Shown: positions 25,269 through 33,113 of the stretch, piece after piece
Layout of the letters: every line of letters begins with the position of its first letter
Position numbering within the stretch: the first letter of the stretch is position 1
Notes under the pieces: model-generated
Database searches by the model: none
Seen by the model: the letters and a program-made list of their open reading frames with translations, nothing else
What the model was told of the DNA's origin: nothing
Program-made: the position numbers and the translations under genes
Assembly: GCF_029714185.1 (NCBI RefSeq)
Contig: NZ_CP121671.1
Span: 1,488,001-1,552,000, forward strand
DNA length: 64,000 bases
Origin: Halobacillus naozhouensis
GTDB lineage: Bacteria > Bacillota > Bacilli > Bacillales > Halobacillaceae
Direction of reading: 5' to 3'

Positions 25269-25606
25269 TGGATGATCGAAATCGGGATAGAGGGACAATC
25301 AAATGGACGTCGTTAATGCTGCCGGAACATGTTGAGCTCATTAAAGAAGTTTGGCAGGAGGATGAAGGCGTACCGAAGAAGGTGGTTGATGAACAGCAGG
25401 CAGAGGAGAATGAAGCAGTGATTCAGCATGCGATCCATGACGAATTATTGGTCGGAATCACCTATTACAATGGATTTAATTATAGCTATAGGAAAGCGAG
25501 GATCTTACATATAGATCCTCATAGAAAGAGACTCTCCTGCAGGAGCACCAGCAATGAACAATTGACAATTGAGTTTGAGCAGATTTATGAGGTTGTGCTG
25601 GTATAA
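25268..25606 (+). CDS. YolD-like family protein (112 aa)
   Basis: The N-terminal DRGTIKWTSLMLPEHVELI, acidic centre and C-terminal YYNGFNYSYRKARILHID match YolD-like proteins encoded beside Y-family polymerases. It is a paralog of the protein at 6848-7180. The gene overlaps the previous stop by one base. It probably regulates or partners the polymerase in SOS mutagenesis; the mechanism is not known. Confidence 0.85.
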   Translation: MDDRNRDRGTIKWTSLMLPEHVELIKEVWQEDEGVPKKVVDEQQAEENEAVIQHAIHDELLVGITYYNGFNYSYRKARILHIDPHRKRLSCRSTSNEQLTIEFEQIYEVVLV

Positions 25607-25626
25607 GGGCACTTGGTGAAACTTCG

Positions 25627-26301
25627 TTAGTACGTTTGCACAAATAATCCATCCTCCTCCAGCCACTCTGCTATGAGAATCGATTGGGGGTCGTAAACGC
25701 CCTGGGCGGTAAGCTGTGTTTGTAACCAGGCTTCATCAACACCTAAATCGGCAAGCTCATCCTGTAGTATCTTTCCGTCCCGAATCAGAGTGACAGGGAC
25801 ATGGACAGAGGCAACGGGCATACCGAAATCCCCCTGTGTTGTTTTTTGATACTTCGTTTTTTTCAATATACTAATAGATCCGTTTGCTTCTAAATAACAA
25901 AAAGCCACTTCTCGGATGGAAAAAGTTTCACTCTGTCTGAGCAAGCTTTGCAGTTGATTCAGGTTCATGTGATTTTTCTTTAACTTCTCCCGGTCTACCA
26001 CTCCATTTTTTATTAAAGCAGATGGTTTTCCCTCAGAAACACCTCGGAAGGGCAGAAACTTTTGTCCGAGATATTCTACGAGAAATAATAAAACCCCCCA
26101 CAGGCTCAGAGAGTAGATAATATAAAAGACGCCAATTTTGTGATCATAGAGAGCGTTTCCCAGTAACTCGCCGAGCACGATAGAGGCAATAAAGGTGAAA
26201 GGCGTAATTTGACTAATGATTTTCTTCCCGACGAACTTCACGATGATAAAAAGCAGGATAAACCCTACCAACAGCTCGGTGGTCAGATAGATGATTTTCA
26301 T
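25627..26301 (-). CDS. DUF421-family membrane protein, YetF-like (224 aa)
   Basis: About three N-terminal membrane segments (residues 5-20, 32-52, 55-75) are followed by a cytosolic domain with LIKNGVVDREKLKKNHMNL, QLQSLLRQSETFSI and REVAFCYLEANGSISILKK, all hallmarks of the YetF/YrbG (DUF421) family. These proteins are common in spore formers and of unclear function. GGGAGCA lies upstream of the ATG. Convergent with the SOS cassette and separated from it by only 20 nt. Confidence 0.85.
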   Translation of the reverse strand: MKIIYLTTELLVGFILLFIIVKFVGKKIISQITPFTFIASIVLGELLGNALYDHKIGVFYIIYSLSLWGVLLFLVEYLGQKFLPFRGVSEGKPSALIKNGVVDREKLKKNHMNLNQLQSLLRQSETFSIREVAFCYLEANGSISILKKTKYQKTTQGDFGMPVASVHVPVTLIRDGKILQDELADLGVDEAWLQTQLTAQGVYDPQSILIAEWLEEDGLFVQTY

Positions 26302-26470
26302 TTATAGTTGCTCCCATCTAATTAAACAGTCAACCATAGGTTTCCCGGTTACGAAGTGTTATACAATCATTTGTATTCAAGGTCCGAAAGCTGTCGATCA
26401 TTGATAGATCCTTGAGGTATAAAACTCATATAGTAGGTCAACAATTCTATTATGTGAGGGGGGATTGTCC

Positions 26471-28030
26471 GTGTTTTTTAAATCACCTAAAAAAAATAAG
26501 CGAAAAGAGCAGGATCATTCAAAACAAGAGGACTTTTCCACGGAGTTATCAACGAGTCTGGAACAGAACATAGTTAATATTAAGAAAATGCTGGATCAAC
26601 CAAGTGATCTGATTACCAGACCTTTTATTGTCGGGGAAACTGGTCCCGCATGTGCGATTATTTATATAGATGGACTAACCGATACGAAGGTCATAAACGA
26701 CAGTATTATGAAAAATCTTCAAATTGGAGTAGATGAAATCGAGAGCAGGTCTGAGGAGACAGAAACGGCTTTATTAGATAGGCTCTCCCATCATTTCATC
26801 TCCAGTGGCAGTGTGAAAAAGGTAACGACAATGGACGAGGCATCACTAGCTATTCTATCTGGGGATACAGCCCTTTTCGTAGAAGGAACTGACCAGCTGT
26901 TAGTAATCGACACAAAAGGCTGGAAGAGCAGAAGCATCGAACAGCCTACTACCGAGGGGACTATCCGCGGTCCTAGAGACGCTTTCACAGAAAGTATTCG
27001 TACGAATACAATGCTGATTCGCCGCCGTATCCGGGATGCGAACTTACGATTTAAATCACAACAAATCGGACGACGTTCAAAAACCCGCCTAACCGTAGCT
27101 TATATTGACGGCATTGTTCATAACGATTTATTACAAGAGGTAAATAAAAGACTCGAATCCATTGATTTGGATGATGCCCCAGAGTCTGGATACATCGAGC
27201 AATGGATTGAAGATAGCTTTTTATCTCCTTTTCCACAAATGCATAATACAGAGCGGCCGGACAAGGTGGCTACGGCATTGACAGAGGGGAAGATTGCCAT
27301 CCTGTTAGATGGGACCCCATTTGTACTGATCGCCCCCGCCACATTTGGGGCTATGATGCATTCTCCTGAGGATTATTATGAACGCTGGATGATTGGGACC
27401 TTACTGCGAATTTTAAGGTATTTTGCTGCATTTCTTGCTGTTTTTTTACCTGCTTTGTATATTGCACTCGTTTCCTACCATCCAGGGCTGATTCCTTCAA
27501 AGCTCGCTTTTTCGATTGCGGCTACAAGGGAGGGGTTGCCATTCCCTGCCGTAATTGAAGCTTTTTTGATGGAGATTACGATGGAGCTTCTTCGTGAAGC
27601 TGGGATACGCTTGCCGAAGCCCATTGGCCAGACAATTGGTATTGTTGGCGGGCTGGTTATCGGAGAAGCGGCTGTATCCGCCGGAATCGTCAGTCCGGTT
27701 ATGGTGATCATTGTGGCAGTTACAGCGATTGCTTCGTTTTCTCTCCCTAGCTATAGTTTTGCGATTTCAATTCGGATGCTGCGTTTTAGTTTTATGCTGG
27801 CAGCGGCTTTTTTGGGACTGTACGGAATTATTCTCGCTTACATCATGGTTAATATTCATATCGTCAACTTAAAAAGCTTTGGCATTCCTTATTCCACTCC
27901 TTTTGCCCCAGCATTTAAGTCGGATTGGAAGGACCTCGTATTACGCGTTCCTATTCCAATGATGAACAGACGTCCTAAGTTCCTGCAGCCAGAAGATGAA
28001 AAACGCATTGACAAGGAGGACCAATCATGA
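26471..28030 (+). CDS. GerA-family spore germinant receptor, A subunit (519 aa)
   Basis: A subunit of a Ger-type nutrient receptor in the spore inner membrane. A hydrophilic N-terminal domain of about 290 residues (beginning VFFKSPKKNKRKE) is followed by about five membrane segments (residues 300-460) with GLPFPAVIEAFLMEITMELL and FSLPSYSFAISIR typical of GerAA/GerKA. The start is chosen as GTG 26471, which has GGGGGG 7 nt upstream; a TTG at 26465 is too close. It overlaps the B-subunit gene by 4 nt. A forespore-type (SigG) promoter is expected; CATATAGTA at 26427 is only a weak candidate. Confidence 0.9.
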   Translation: MFFKSPKKNKRKEQDHSKQEDFSTELSTSLEQNIVNIKKMLDQPSDLITRPFIVGETGPACAIIYIDGLTDTKVINDSIMKNLQIGVDEIESRSEETETALLDRLSHHFISSGSVKKVTTMDEASLAILSGDTALFVEGTDQLLVIDTKGWKSRSIEQPTTEGTIRGPRDAFTESIRTNTMLIRRRIRDANLRFKSQQIGRRSKTRLTVAYIDGIVHNDLLQEVNKRLESIDLDDAPESGYIEQWIEDSFLSPFPQMHNTERPDKVATALTEGKIAILLDGTPFVLIAPATFGAMMHSPEDYYERWMIGTLLRILRYFAAFLAVFLPALYIALVSYHPGLIPSKLAFSIAATREGLPFPAVIEAFLMEITMELLREAGIRLPKPIGQTIGIVGGLVIGEAAVSAGIVSPVMVIIVAVTAIASFSLPSYSFAISIRMLRFSFMLAAAFLGLYGIILAYIMVNIHIVNLKSFGIPYSTPFAPAFKSDWKDLVLRVPIPMMNRRPKFLQPEDEKRIDKEDQS

Positions 28031-29133
28031 AGTCGTTTGAATACGCAGATGAAGAAATTGGTCAAAATGAAATAGGGTATGTGATTCCCTCCGTTGTCAT
28101 TGGCGCTGGTATTCTTTCTCTTCCACGTGTCTTGTCAGAAGACACAGTTAATGCAGACGGATGGCTTGCTATCCTTGTAGGAGGGATCATAGCCGTCTTT
28201 TTCACCTGGGTGGTTACTAAACTGGCGTCACGCTTCCCAAAGAAATCTTTTTTCGATTATTGTTCGTTACTGATTTCAAAGCCACTTGCTTTTATACTAA
28301 CAGCCTATATGGCCATGTACTTTATGCTCTTTGCCTCTTACGAAATACGCTTTGTCGCCACTTTATCTCAACAATATTTATTCGCTTCGACCCCTAAAGA
28401 AGTGTTAGCTTTTGTCTTTCTCCTTGTGGTGACCTATGCGGTTGCAGGGTCAAGGGTTGCTTTATTCCGGCTGCATCAATTATTTTTACCTATCATTATT
28501 GGCATTTTATTTATTGTTCTATTGATGGCGGTTCCATTAATTGATATGAACCATTTTTTCCCTCTCTTTAAGACCTCTGGCACAGGATATTTGAAGGGGA
28601 CAAAATCCACTCTGCTATCGTTCATGGGGTGGGGGGCTTTATTATTTTATACAAGCTTAATGAATAAGCCTAAAAAGGCGACTAAAGCAGGAATGATTGG
28701 GATGTGCGTGCCCATCATTCTCTATATTCTCCTTTATGTTGCTGCTATTGGAGTTCTTTCAAATGTTGTGGCGGCTAACCTCACATACCCTACGAATGAA
28801 TTAGCAAAAGTGATTGAGGTTCCAGGTGGTTTTTTTGAACGTATGGAAATTGTATTTTTCACTATATGGGTGATGGCTCTTTTTACATCCTCTATTGTAT
28901 TTTTTGATGTGTCGGTGGTGGCCCTGAATTCTCTTTTTAAGAAGGTGAAAAAAATCACCCTCATTCTTGTTTTAGCACCCGTGATTTTCCTGGTTGGTAT
29001 GATGCCTCAAGATCGCCTTCACCTTTCTAAATTTAGTGAGATTCTTGGTTATGGAGGAATTACTGTATCTATAGTTATTCCAACTATATTATTAATCGTA
29101 GCTAAAATGAGGGGAGTTAAAGGGCATGAGTAA
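28027..29133 (+). CDS. GerA-family spore germinant receptor, B subunit (368 aa)
   Basis: A ten-helix permease of the spore germination GerAB/GerKB family (amino acid-polyamine-organocation type). It has the N-terminal IGYVIPSVVIGAGILSLPR and evenly spaced membrane segments up to the end. It probably forms the germinant binding and ion-conducting part of the receptor. ATGA overlap with the A-subunit gene and an 8-nt overlap with the C-subunit gene show tight coupling. Confidence 0.9.
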   Translation: MKSFEYADEEIGQNEIGYVIPSVVIGAGILSLPRVLSEDTVNADGWLAILVGGIIAVFFTWVVTKLASRFPKKSFFDYCSLLISKPLAFILTAYMAMYFMLFASYEIRFVATLSQQYLFASTPKEVLAFVFLLVVTYAVAGSRVALFRLHQLFLPIIIGILFIVLLMAVPLIDMNHFFPLFKTSGTGYLKGTKSTLLSFMGWGALLFYTSLMNKPKKATKAGMIGMCVPIILYILLYVAAIGVLSNVVAANLTYPTNELAKVIEVPGGFFERMEIVFFTIWVMALFTSSIVFFDVSVVALNSLFKKVKKITLILVLAPVIFLVGMMPQDRLHLSKFSEILGYGGITVSIVIPTILLIVAKMRGVKGHE

Positions 29134-30322
29134 AAAAGGAATTTCTTTATTTTTTTCTTTTTTATCGATCGTAATCTTGACGGGATGTTGGGATCAAGTA
29201 CAAATTGAACAGCGCGGTTTCGTTTTGGGAGCGGCTATTGACCTTTCGGAATCTGAGAAGGTGACTCAATCAGCAGAAGCCCCATCTTTTGCCTTAACCT
29301 ATCAAATAGTCTCACCAGGAGGTATGGGAGGAGCAGGAGGAAAAAAACAGGGTCAGGGCGGGCAGCAAAAACCCTATTTTAATGTCACCGGTCATGGTAG
29401 TAATATTTTTGATATTACGAGAGAAATGGCAACCAAAACGAGTCGGACACCATACCTTGGACATAATCAAATCATTGTTATCTCGAGTGAAGCTGCCAAA
29501 ATACCTCACGCATTTGCTAATGTTCTTGATCTTTTTATGCGTGACCATGAAATGCGGAGAACTGTAAAGGTTTTTATCGCAAAAGATAGGGCAAAGAGTG
29601 TATTTGAATTCAAACCCCAAACCGAAAAATTGCCAGTCGTCCATATAAATTCCCTTACAGAAAATTCCCGTAAAAATATTGCCCTCACTCCGCCGTTACA
29701 AATTGGAGAGATTCACGAATATTTGCTGACGGGAAGAAGTGTAGCCATCCCTGGTATAGCTATTACTGAGCAAGGCAGACCTAAGATTAATTGGACGGCT
29801 GTGTATCACGGTCCCTCTCACAAAATGATAGGTGTTCTTAATAATGAAGAAACGCAAGGATTAAATTTAATTATGGGTAAGGTGGATGGTGGGGCGGTAA
29901 CCGTAAATATTGAGGACCACTCCGTTGTTTATGAGATTAGACGTGCGAAGGCGAATATCAGAACAGAAATAAAGGGAAAAGATGATATTCATTTTACTGT
30001 AACCATTGAAACAGAAGGAAGGATAGCAGAGTCATTTGGGAATATCGATTATAGTGACCCAGCTAACGTTTCTAAGGTGGAAAAAAAGGTAGAAAAAGAG
30101 CTTAAACGGCTAGCTAACGTTTCCCTGGAAAAATTGCACGAGGATTTACAAGTTGATGTATTTGATTTTGGGAGGAAAGTTAAGGCAAGTGATTATGCTC
30201 TATGGACATCCATAAAGCAGAACTGGGACTCAGGGGAAAATTATTTTGCCAAAAGTAACATAACCGTTAAAACTAAAGCTGTGGTTAGGAGCGAAGGTTC
30301 CGTCATTAAAACAGAGAAATAA
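29126..30322 (+). CDS. Ger(x)C-family spore germination lipoprotein (398 aa)
   Basis: Lipoprotein signal peptide ISLFFSFLSIVILTGC with lipobox Cys at about residue 21, followed by the family start WDQVQIEQRGFVLGAAID. An insertion of Gly and Gln (GGMGGAGGKKQGQGGQQKP, about residues 71-89) is unusual. The C-terminal domain ends with a WTSIKQNW segment and SNITVKTKAVV typical of GerC proteins. It sits on the outer face of the spore inner membrane with the A and B subunits. Third gene of the operon. Confidence 0.9.
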   Translation: MSKKGISLFFSFLSIVILTGCWDQVQIEQRGFVLGAAIDLSESEKVTQSAEAPSFALTYQIVSPGGMGGAGGKKQGQGGQQKPYFNVTGHGSNIFDITREMATKTSRTPYLGHNQIIVISSEAAKIPHAFANVLDLFMRDHEMRRTVKVFIAKDRAKSVFEFKPQTEKLPVVHINSLTENSRKNIALTPPLQIGEIHEYLLTGRSVAIPGIAITEQGRPKINWTAVYHGPSHKMIGVLNNEETQGLNLIMGKVDGGAVTVNIEDHSVVYEIRRAKANIRTEIKGKDDIHFTVTIETEGRIAESFGNIDYSDPANVSKVEKKVEKELKRLANVSLEKLHEDLQVDVFDFGRKVKASDYALWTSIKQNWDSGENYFAKSNITVKTKAVVRSEGSVIKTEK

Positions 30323-30342
30323 TCGAGATGAGGGTGTATCCG

Positions 30343-30501
30343 ATGTGGGAATATATTATAGGCCGTTTTCCAACAACCATGATTATTAGTTGTACAGCTC
30401 TCGCTTTTGGGGTTCCCGTGACTATATATAAAATCAATCAATTATTACACCATCATGGCGATCCTCCGTGGAAGAAAAAGAGTGGAAAAAAAGACCGTTA
30501 A
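30343..30501 (+). CDS. small single-helix membrane protein, possible germinant receptor D-type subunit (52 aa)
   Basis: Found by reading beyond the C-subunit gene: the frame starts MWEYIIGRFPTTMIISCTAL, has one membrane segment (about residues 5-30) and ends with a basic, His-rich tail (LLHHHGDPPWKKKSGKKDR). GAGGGTG lies 6 nt before the ATG. Some ger operons carry a fourth small D gene of one or two membrane helices, and this position fits. The spacing after the C gene is 20 nt. Similarity to known D subunits was not tested. A short hairpin (GAGGGT/ACCCTC, about 30548-30565) may end the operon. Confidence 0.6.
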   Translation: MWEYIIGRFPTTMIISCTALAFGVPVTIYKINQLLHHHGDPPWKKKSGKKDR

Positions 30502-30583
30502 GAGACAGCTCGTTTCGTGCAGAAGGGTGATCGATGCCATATGTAAAGAGGGTTTCTACCCTCTTGTAAATCCCTAATGATTT

Positions 30584-30889
30584 TTAGGTGTTTGGCGAAT
30601 TTGGGGCATCCTCATAAGGTTGCTCTGTGTCTTTACCTTTTTCGTCATGTGTTGGATGCGCTCCTGGAACTTGCCTTGGGAGATTCTGGTGTAAGTTACG
30701 GTTTTCGTAGGTGAAGGCGCTATAGAATTGTTGATCACCTTCCCAAGGTGTTTCTTTGTTTTCCACGGGATCCATCTGTCCATCTGGAGAGCCATAAGGC
30801 CCCTCTACAAACTCTTCGGAAGTTAAGAAATTCCTCTGAGTCTCCACATTTGAAAAGTCGGTATATTGCCTTTCTTTTTTACGTGCCAT
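30584..30889 (-). CDS. hypothetical hydrophilic protein (101 aa)
   Basis: Unrecognised. A highly polar, Pro/Glu/Asp/Asn-rich protein (PYGSPDGQMDPVENK, GAHPTHDEKGKDTEQP) with little hydrophobic core, so it may be disordered. Such small proteins are common in Bacillaceae and some are spore-associated. GAGGTGG precedes the ATG by 4-5 nt. It converges on the ger operon. Confidence 0.65.
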   Translation of the reverse strand: MARKKERQYTDFSNVETQRNFLTSEEFVEGPYGSPDGQMDPVENKETPWEGDQQFYSAFTYENRNLHQNLPRQVPGAHPTHDEKGKDTEQPYEDAPNSPNT

Positions 30890-31091
30890 TGAACCACCTC
30901 TATCATTGGATTTAGTTATAGTGTAGCCATCTAAGAAAATTATATAAGGGGAACAAAAGTATGGTTATGCAGGCGTGAAGTCTGAAAACAAGTCCCAGGG
31001 CGGTTACATCAAACAGGCTTTTTGAATAAAATATGAACAAAGTATGGAGCCATTATTATGCTTTAATAAATTACACGATAGGGGATTCGTT

Positions 31092-31385
31092 ATGGAGAAC
31101 GAAATCATGCAGCAGGTTCTTCTTTTCATTACAATGATTAGTCCATTTGTGTTTGGGGTGATCGAGGTCGTGAAAAAAGCGTTTCGAATCCCTAAAAACT
31201 ACATCCCGCTGTTAAGTGTGGGGATTGGTTTATTCGCAGGGATTGCGGCTTTTCCGTTCACAGATATGAGCCTTATGCTCAGAATTTGGGCGGGTGTCGG
31301 AGCTGGATTATCCGGAACCGGGCTGTTTGAAATGGTCAAGAAACGTGGAGGTTTTTCAAAACAAAATAGTCATGAGAAAGAATAA
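31092..31385 (+). CDS. holin-like protein of the phage A118 holin type (97 aa)
   Basis: Two to three membrane segments (about residues 6-24, 38-55, 62-85), a charged tail and the family-like sequence IWAGVGAGLSGTGLFEMV. This matches small holins of Listeria phage A118 type. No endolysin or phage structural gene is near, so it is an orphan: a phage remnant or a cell's own holin-like protein. The ATG at 31092 has AGGGG upstream; an earlier in-frame start at 31044 has no site. A strong terminator follows. Confidence 0.7.
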   Translation: MENEIMQQVLLFITMISPFVFGVIEVVKKAFRIPKNYIPLLSVGIGLFAGIAAFPFTDMSLMLRIWAGVGAGLSGTGLFEMVKKRGGFSKQNSHEKE

Positions 31386-31416
31386 TCACACATTCGGGTA
31401 GCGTGTGATTTTTTTT
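31384..31416 (+). terminator. terminator after the holin-like gene
   Basis: Stem AATCACAC with GTGTGATT, 11-nt loop, then a run of T. The stem overlaps the stop codon. Confidence 0.85.
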
Positions 31417-31615
31417 GCGAAATTCACGAGAAGGGGAAGACGGGCGCGATGGGCAATCATCCTCGAGATAATGAGGCCAACGAATTGTACTTTTAAGATA
31501 AATAAGAAAAAAACTCAGACGATAAATAGTTCATAATTCTTTTCATAGCTTGAATGTAAACGCTTAACTTAAAAATAGAATAATCGAATAGTTCAGAAAA
31601 CTTTCAAAAAACCTG

Positions 31616-31775
31616 TTGACCTTCTGTGAAAATGGAGTTAAAGTAGTCCTCAATCAACTTCATCGCTTTCCGAAGATTGCGCCTAGTTGATTCATGTGGA
31701 AGACCGACCCCGGACCCTGACAAATGTAGGAATGATCATACACAGGGTCCCCCATATTATTTAGGGCCTTTGCCC
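31616..31775 (+). promoter_or_regulatory. promoter and structured leader of ilvE, class unassigned
   Basis: TTGACC (31616-31621), 17-nt spacer, TAAAGT (31639-31644) make a plausible promoter. The leader of about 170 nt holds three hairpins: AATCAACT/AGTTGATT (31652-31659 with 31685-31692), a long one closed by GGACCCTG/CAGGGTCC (31712-31719 with 31743-31750), and a small GGGC/GCCC (31764-31775). No T-box motif (GGGTGGNACCGCG) occurs. It is not followed by a T run, so it is not a simple terminator. It may be an RNA sensor or a binding site for a regulator. Confidence 0.55.
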
Positions 31776-31815
31776 AGTTTAAACATTAAATCACTAAAAG
31801 AAAGGAGTGCTTTGA

Positions 31816-32721
31816 ATGAGCAGCCAGTGGATTTATTTAAGTGGCGAATACGTCGACAAAAGTGAAGCCGTTGTCTCGGTTTATGACCATGGTTTTCTCT
31901 ATGGAGATGGGGTGTTCGAAGGTATTCGCGTCTATGACGGCAACATTTTCAAACTGGAAGAGCATCTCAATCGTCTCTACGATTCAGCAAAGTCCATCAT
32001 GCTTCACATTCCATATGAGAAGGAGGAACTGGAGCAGATTATTGCTGAAACCGTCCGCAAGAATCAACTGGAAACGGCGTACATTCGTGTGGTTGTCTCT
32101 AGAGGAGCTGGCAATCTCGGGCTGGACCCGACAAGTTGTGCTGAGCCACGAGTGGTTGTCATTGCCGAAGCACTTGCTTTATTTCCTAAAGAATTATATG
32201 AACGCGGTGTTCGGCTGGCCTCGGCATCGAGCCGCAGAAACAGACCGGACATTTTACCGCCACAAGTGAAATCATTAAATTATTTAAATAATATTCTGGT
32301 AAAAATGGAAGCCAATCAAGCAGGTGTGGATGAAGCACTCATGATGAACGATCAAGGGTACGTGACGGAGGGTTCAGCGGATAATATTTTTATCGTCAAG
32401 AATGGCACGATTTACACTCCGCCCGTGTACCTCGGAGCGTTGGAAGGAATCACGCGCAATGCGATTATTGACCTTGCTGAGGAAAAAGGGTACGAAATGA
32501 AGCAGGAACCGTTCACAAGGCACGATGTCTATGTGGCTGATGAAGTCTTTTTAACAGGGACGGCTGCTGAAGTCATTGCGGTAGTTGAAGTAGATCAGCG
32601 AAAAGTGGGAGACGGAAAGCCTGGTGTCGTTACGAGCCACTTGCTATCTGAGTTTAGAAAGATTACGACAACGGATGGCGTTCAAGTGTATCCGCCTAAA
32701 GATAAAGTGCAAGTTAGTTAG
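31816..32721 (+). CDS. ilvE: branched-chain amino acid aminotransferase
   Basis: Final transamination step of Ile, Val and Leu synthesis, glutamate as amino donor. A fold-type IV PLP enzyme of 301 residues: YDHGFLYGDGVFEGIRVY at residues 23-40, the PLP-binding Lys152 in VKSLNYLNNIL, and EGSADNIFIVKNG. It is the shorter IlvE form, close to D-amino acid aminotransferase-like enzymes but with the IlvE sequence set. AAAGGAG lies upstream of the ATG. It has its own leader and is followed by the T-box leader of ilvB, so it can be transcribed separately or together with the operon. Confidence 0.92.
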   Translation: MSSQWIYLSGEYVDKSEAVVSVYDHGFLYGDGVFEGIRVYDGNIFKLEEHLNRLYDSAKSIMLHIPYEKEELEQIIAETVRKNQLETAYIRVVVSRGAGNLGLDPTSCAEPRVVVIAEALALFPKELYERGVRLASASSRRNRPDILPPQVKSLNYLNNILVKMEANQAGVDEALMMNDQGYVTEGSADNIFIVKNGTIYTPPVYLGALEGITRNAIIDLAEEKGYEMKQEPFTRHDVYVADEVFLTGTAAEVIAVVEVDQRKVGDGKPGVVTSHLLSEFRKITTTDGVQVYPPKDKVQVS

Positions 32722-32761
32722 GTGCAATTTTTTACTAAACAACTGAATCCAAAAACTCGAA

Positions 32762-33066
32762 GACAGGAATAAAGGAATAAGATTAAGCTTTCCCAGAGAG
32801 CCGGGGTTGCTGGAAGCCCGGAACTGCTGCTTATTCCGACATCATCCTTGAGTGTCCCAACTGAACGATTTCTTTAAGTAGGTGGGATCAGGTGTTATTC
32901 GAACACCTGTTATCAAAACGAGAGCTTGAAAGCGATAAGCTCCTTGAGGCGTACGTTTGTACGCGAATGAGGGTGGTACCGTGGAATAACAAGAAGACCT
33001 TTTCACCCCTCTTTCTCTCTACCAATCTGTGTAGAGGAGAAGAGGGAGGAAAAGGTCTTTTTTTAT
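32762..33066 (+). promoter_or_regulatory. T-box leader of the ilv-leu operon, probable specifier ATC (Ile)
   Basis: The conserved T-box AGGGTGGTACCGTGG is at 32970-32984. It is followed by a terminator (32991-33065: AAGACCTTTTC with GAAAAGGTCTT and a T run). Stem I is recognisable: GGAATAAG (about 32774) pairs with CTTATTCC (32830-32837), and CAGAGAGCC and TGCTGG elements lie between. The specifier loop 3' strand reads GAC-ATC-ATCC, so the specifier is most likely ATC at 32841-32843, isoleucine. This is a structural guess; GTC lower in the stem is less likely. Uncharged tRNA would stabilise the antiterminator and turn the operon on. Confidence 0.88.
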
Positions 33067-33113
33067 AACTAAAGTACTCATCATTATTACTTTTTAGGAG
33101 GGATTAAAAATCT

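Noticed and set aside
31677..31865. Open frame over the ilvE leader that runs into ilvE in another frame
   Set aside because: Overlaps leader hairpins and the true ilvE start; rare codon pattern, no ribosome binding site. Also considered as a leader peptide and rejected because branched-chain codons are not enriched.
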